Assembly (NCBI GenBank): GCA_013398295.1
Contig: VZSF01004851.1
Coordinates: 1 to 64,000 of the forward strand
Reading direction: 5' to 3'
DNA from: Chionis minor
Lineage: Eukaryota; Chordata; Aves; Charadriiformes; Chionididae
Length of the DNA stretch: 64,000 nt
Shown: positions 59,801 to 64,000 of the stretch, one piece after another
How positions within the stretch are numbered: position 1 is the stretch's first letter
Layout: the number at the start of each line of letters is the position of its first letter
The notes under the pieces: model-generated
Database searches by the model: none
What the model was told of the DNA's origin: nothing
The model's input: the letters and a program-made list of their open reading frames with translations, nothing else
Program-made: the position numbers and the translations under genes

Positions 59801-61958
59801 GTCATTCTGAATATATTCCATCTAGAAAAAAAGTGATTTTTTTTCTTACAGGTTTACAAGATGTTTGTTTCTGAGAGGAACAGCTATGAAATAACAAGAC
59901 TGGAAGGAATGATGGTCAAGAGAAGGAACAGAGGACAAAATTGTGTTGTAGAAGAAACACCAAAGGTGGTAGTACAGTTATTTTAATCATGGTGATCACA
60001 TCTAAGCCCCTATCTTTTCTGATTTGTCTGCTTCCTTATTCAGCTCTGTTTTTGAGAGGAACAGGCAGGATTTCATCCTTCCATACAATCATAAAACGTG
60101 TGGTTAACTTTGTAGGACAGTGAAACACTGAGGGGTGTTACATTTTCTTTCAGAAATCTCTTGATAATGAACAAGTTCAGATTGTAGAAAAAAAAAAAAA
60201 CGTGTTAAATCTTCAAATACAGGGACAGTCTATGTGTATTTTTAGTGATTCTTCAAACAGACTCAGGACAAAAGGCTTGTCAATGTTAAGTTTGTACTTT
60301 GGCCATGAATAAATGCACCAGTCATTTGCTGTATTTCTTTGCCCCCTTTTTCCTGTACCTAGATATGACTGTACAGGTAAAAATACAGCTTGCCTGTAAA
60401 TACAATGTATGTGGGAATCTGTTAACTGTCAATATGCATCTAGTGAAATGCTGGAGGCTGGTATATAATTACATATAGTATTGAGCTGTACTAAAAAAAC
60501 CCATCTAGAGCAGTGGTTACTCCTTGTACTTGAAACTCAGTTGGGAGATGAAGGTTTCCACAGAATATAGCAGTTTATTGGTAAGGTAGAATATCCTATT
60601 TTGAGTCAAAATTACTAGTGATCCACAGTCTGCTTTGGCTTCCAAAGGGACTTGAAAAGCTGCTTTAAGCTTTTGCTTTCCACTGGTATATGAGAGCTAT
60701 TCATAAGTTTCTTAATGATGATTTATCGATATGGGAATTCACTCCCCCTCCACAACTTGTGCAAAATAACCTTCACTTGCTCATCAATGAACAGGCCAGA
60801 ACCTATCTTCTGGCAAAGGTGTTTCTAACGGGACATATGCAAAAAAATTAAGGGAAGAGTGGTTCATCTACTTTTGTTCTACTATGAAGCTTGTTGGCTG
60901 TGCATAAAGAAGGCTTTTATATTTTTTAAGGTTCGTCTGTTGTATATTTAATTGGTGGAAGCACACTTAAAGCCTTAATTATGTATTCTTTTACATAGGC
61001 TGTTCAAATAGAGGCAACCTATTTACCTGATTCAGAGTGAAGAATTACAAACATTTCATACCTTCTGTTTTTCTATTACTGTCTCATGCAACAAGATGCA
61101 TACCGTATATTTAACTTGCCCCCTCTCCTTAAGTGCCTAATCAAAGTAAGGCATATGTGTTTTCCAGAAATTATTCACCTACCCTATCCTTTCAAATTTT
61201 AAAGTGGACTTCTTATTTTATGCACTAAATTGGAAGAGTAATTTTTAGCACGTTGCATGAAGATTTAATTGTGCAACTCTCATTAAAGCTAATGGAGATT
61301 GTGTTAAATCACACCGTGCAGAACATTCCATATTCCCTTAAGTGTCCTTATGTTGCTGGACTGGGAACAGACCGCACTGCCAGAGACGTGTGTGCATCTA
61401 TTTCAGTGAGAATCTGTCCAGCAGGCTTAATTTTGTTTTCAAGTCTGAGCCCAGCATCCTTGAATAACTGGTCTCATATGTGTACTCAAACTAAACCAGA
61501 CCTTTTGAGTTCAGGAGAAGAATTAGTAAATGAAATGACCAGATTTAGTTCAAATTAGCAATCAATTGCCTTTCTGTGGAATTTGGCCCAAGAGAAAAGG
61601 TACGTGTAACAACTTGCAGACGTGGTCCCTCCATTTGTGCTAAAGTTCACTTCTGTAAAACCTAGCAAGTGAATTTTAAATGGTTGGAGCAGGTCAACTA
61701 TTTGAGTCTAACACTGTTCAAGGCTGAAAGGAAAAGTTAGCCTTTCTTTATGTTATCTTCGTAGGGAAAGATATTTTATGCTTTCCTAATGCTGATTTCA
61801 AATTAATCTGAATTAATGCTAATCTCTTTCACTGTAGAAATAAAACTTTAAAAGGAACTCCTTTTGATCTGTGTGCGGAAGCATTACTTTTCATTTCAGC
61901 TACACTAAATACTGACTTTTAGCTGTCTATTAAAAGATAGCACCTGAAATTTACACCT
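56862..61958. other. Non-coding DNA with a few exon-like frames
   Basis: Minus-strand frames at 58726-58944 (72 codons, ending at GCGTCT|GTGAGT) and 57581-58009 (142 codons) look protein-like. Their acceptors are poor or phases do not join, so they are not called. There is an A-run at about 60190. No repeat family was recognised. Confidence 0.4.
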
Positions 61959-61960
61959 AA

Positions 61961-61996
<36 letters not shown>

Positions 61997-62029
61997 TGAT
62001 TGATCGATCGATCAATCGGTAGATCAATC
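61959..62029. repeat. Compound microsatellite (GATA)n(GACA)n(GATC/GATT)n
   Basis: GATA units pass into about seven GACA units and then into GATT, GATC and degenerate GATCAATC. All share a four-base period. Confidence 0.9.
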
Positions 62030-63398
62030 TTTTCAACTGAGGTACTTTCACAGGCTTGATTTTGAATATTTACTTGAAGGTCTTAATGTAAAACTTATAG
62101 CTCTGGAACAAAATCTGTTTTCTAGAATAAGAAGTAAACACACAACAGCAAAAAAAATCTTGGTTGTAACTGTATGGTTTTAGCACGGAACTATACTGCT
62201 GAGGATACCATTTCTACTGAGATCGACAAGGGGGAACTATAGTACTTTTTTGATGTGCCCACTGGTAACTTCTCATGACCAATTCCTGTCTGAATTGCTA
62301 AGTAGCTCTTTTGAGACTGAAAGGAAGGACAAGTGGGGAAACATGCTCTAATTCATTAGCTGGAAACAAGAATGACAATTACACCTCAAAGAAGTGCTCT
62401 GCAAGGCAATTTTTTGACATATCCAGGACACAGGGACCTCAGTTGAGTATAAGAATTACCCCACATCCCACAGGTACTTTTCTGTGTGCATGTACAAATT
62501 AAAAATATAAGGAGTTTGTGGGTAAGCCCTTGTTATCCATAATTTTCCCTCTTTTGGCTGGTGTCAACTATGTATCTCAAATGCAGGTAGCCCTGCTTGA
62601 CCCAAGTCTGCTCTGCCTCCCAACCCAGGTTATCAGGGTTATCAGTATCATATGGCCTGCAATGGGGGGAAATTTGCCACTTCTCCTGCTACACTATAAA
62701 ACATATGTAAGTGTACTATAAATAGAAAAGTAGCATGATGGTGAAAGGACAAACATTCTATATTATTAAAAAAGGCATAAACATACTGGTTTGATGCTGG
62801 AGAAATGAAAACTAGGGATGGACATGTTTGCTGTGTATTGATTAGGTGAGCTTGGGAGACTGCTCAAGATGCACATTTTCTCCAAAAGAAAAGGAGCTAT
62901 TGAAATGCCATCTCCTGTAGGTTTGTTTTCTTCCATTCCTTTTTGCTGTACCCACTAACATCACACTTGTTATACCTCAAATGTCCCTCCTATCATATCT
63001 GCTGAGACTCCTACTGCAATCTTTCTACCTCTTCCTGCCTTTGTACCCTTTCTTCTCCCTCCCATAGCCCAGCTCTTTCACCAGTACCTTGCAGCCCCTT
63101 CATACATGCTTTATACACCTTCCTGCTGACATATGGACAAAAAGCAGCATGTTAGGATTAATACAGACATGCTGACAGTCTTCTATCAAACACAGTGAAA
63201 AAGGGCTGAGCTTCCTCTGCTCTGGTCTGGTGGCAGAAGCCTCTCATCTCCAGCAAGCTGGTAACTTTTTAGCAGGACTAGTAGGAGTTTGCTCTCTGCA
63301 AGACAGTTGCCCACCCACATAGTATTTTCTTAAAAGTTTCCAGCAATTCAAAACAAAAAGCTTAGTTGTACAAGTCTCCACCTCTCTGGAAAACAACA
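62030..63398. other. Non-coding DNA, nothing recognised
   Basis: It is mixed AT-rich with a pyrimidine-rich part near 62.9-63.1 kb. No exon or repeat family was recognised. Confidence 0.45.
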
Positions 63399-63409
63399 CC
63401 CCCCCCCCN
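63399..63409. repeat. Poly(C) run ending in an ambiguous base
   Basis: Ten C residues (63399-63408) are followed by N at 63409, the only ambiguity noticed in the window. The true length of the run is uncertain. Confidence 0.95.
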
Positions 63410-64000
63410 ATAATATTACAACAACATTTGGAAATAACCTGATCAAGAACATATTTCATATTTTAAGCAGGAAAGACAAGAAATTTTTAATTTTTAGGGA
63501 ACAATTTGAAGGCAGCCTTCTGATAAGAGTTATGCAGAATAAGAAATATGTTTTTAAGGTGTAGCTTGATAATACTTCTAAAAAGCAAGCTTTGCACAAC
63601 ATGACAGAGACAGGACATGATATCCCAGGATGTTCCTTCCAATTTCATATTCTTCTGACACTTGCTCTGTGATTTAACATCTCCCTCTTAAACAGTGTCA
63701 TCCAGCATCATTAAAATACAGGCTGAAGCAAAAGATTGTTATCCAGGCTATTTTTTGGCTTTGTTGTAACTTTTAACTGGCATAGGTACTGACTGCCATT
63801 AACTGCCAACTTCCATTAGAGCCTCATCTGAGTTGAGATATGTATCTTACACATACCAATCTTCTTTGATTTCATTGAGCTCATACCCCTGTCCTGAGTT
63901 CAGAGAACAGATGAAACAGGAAATAGCCAGGAGGAACCAAAAAGATTGAAGAAAAAGTCATAGGAATACGGTGTGCTTGGATATCTTAATGACAGACAAC
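63410..64000. other. Non-coding DNA to window end
   Basis: AT-rich DNA with nothing recognised. Confidence 0.45.

Noticed and set aside
63244..63459. 71-codon minus-strand frame following an acceptor-like TGTTTTCCAG
   Set aside because: It crosses the ambiguous base, has no donor, and the pyrimidine tract is partly the poly(C) artefact on the other strand.
1..64000. CRISPR arrays, operons, prophage or other prokaryotic systems
   Set aside because: No direct-repeat/spacer arrays, no tightly packed frames, and abundant vertebrate-type repeats; the window is bird-like nuclear DNA.

Overview
The window looks like ordinary bird nuclear DNA. It is AT-rich overall and carries at least thirteen fragments of the avian LINE family CR1 (chicken repeat 1), several keeping the CR1-type 3' terminus built from ATTCTATGA-like repeats. 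It also holds one LTR of endogenous-retrovirus type and the usual vertebrate microsatellites. No bacterial, phage or CRISPR-like organisation was seen, and no intact long protein-coding gene. The species cannot be fixed from the sequence alone.

Layout by repeats: a CR1 3' tip opens the window (1-17). Old minus-strand CR1 pieces lie at 11.2 kb, 26.7 kb and 43.3 kb. Large reverse-transcriptase (RT) bearing CR1 copies lie at 17.08-17.94 kb (-), 30.84-31.78 kb (+), 33.45-34.65 kb (+), 36.93-38.56 kb (-) and 53.05-54.24 kb (+). Short 3' ends lie at 48.6 kb and 52.2 kb, and a very degraded RT remnant at 49.77-50.30 kb. All RT reading frames are broken by stops or indels, and two copies have lost a catalytic aspartate. 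A solo LTR with TG...CA ends and a perfect 5-bp target-site duplication occupies 56041-56856 on the minus strand.

Possible host genes: two sets of candidate coding exons read on the minus strand, judged from splice-site quality, open frames and compatible phases. Set 1 (46392 down to 41038) would encode the C-terminal part of a membrane protein with at least two hydrophobic segments, ending at a stop at 41038-41040. Set 2 (10289 down to 4913) would encode the end of a soluble protein. Neither protein was recognised, and chance exons are common in DNA of this kind, so both are tentative. A few isolated candidates lie between 19 and 25 kb, some with apparent stops or frame changes.

The rest is non-coding sequence in which nothing could be recognised apart from simple repeats, G-quadruplex-capable tracts and one perfect AT-rich hairpin. 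No new multi-gene system was found. The observations most worth checking are the membrane-protein exon set, the clean LTR insertion and the structural oddities of individual CR1 copies.
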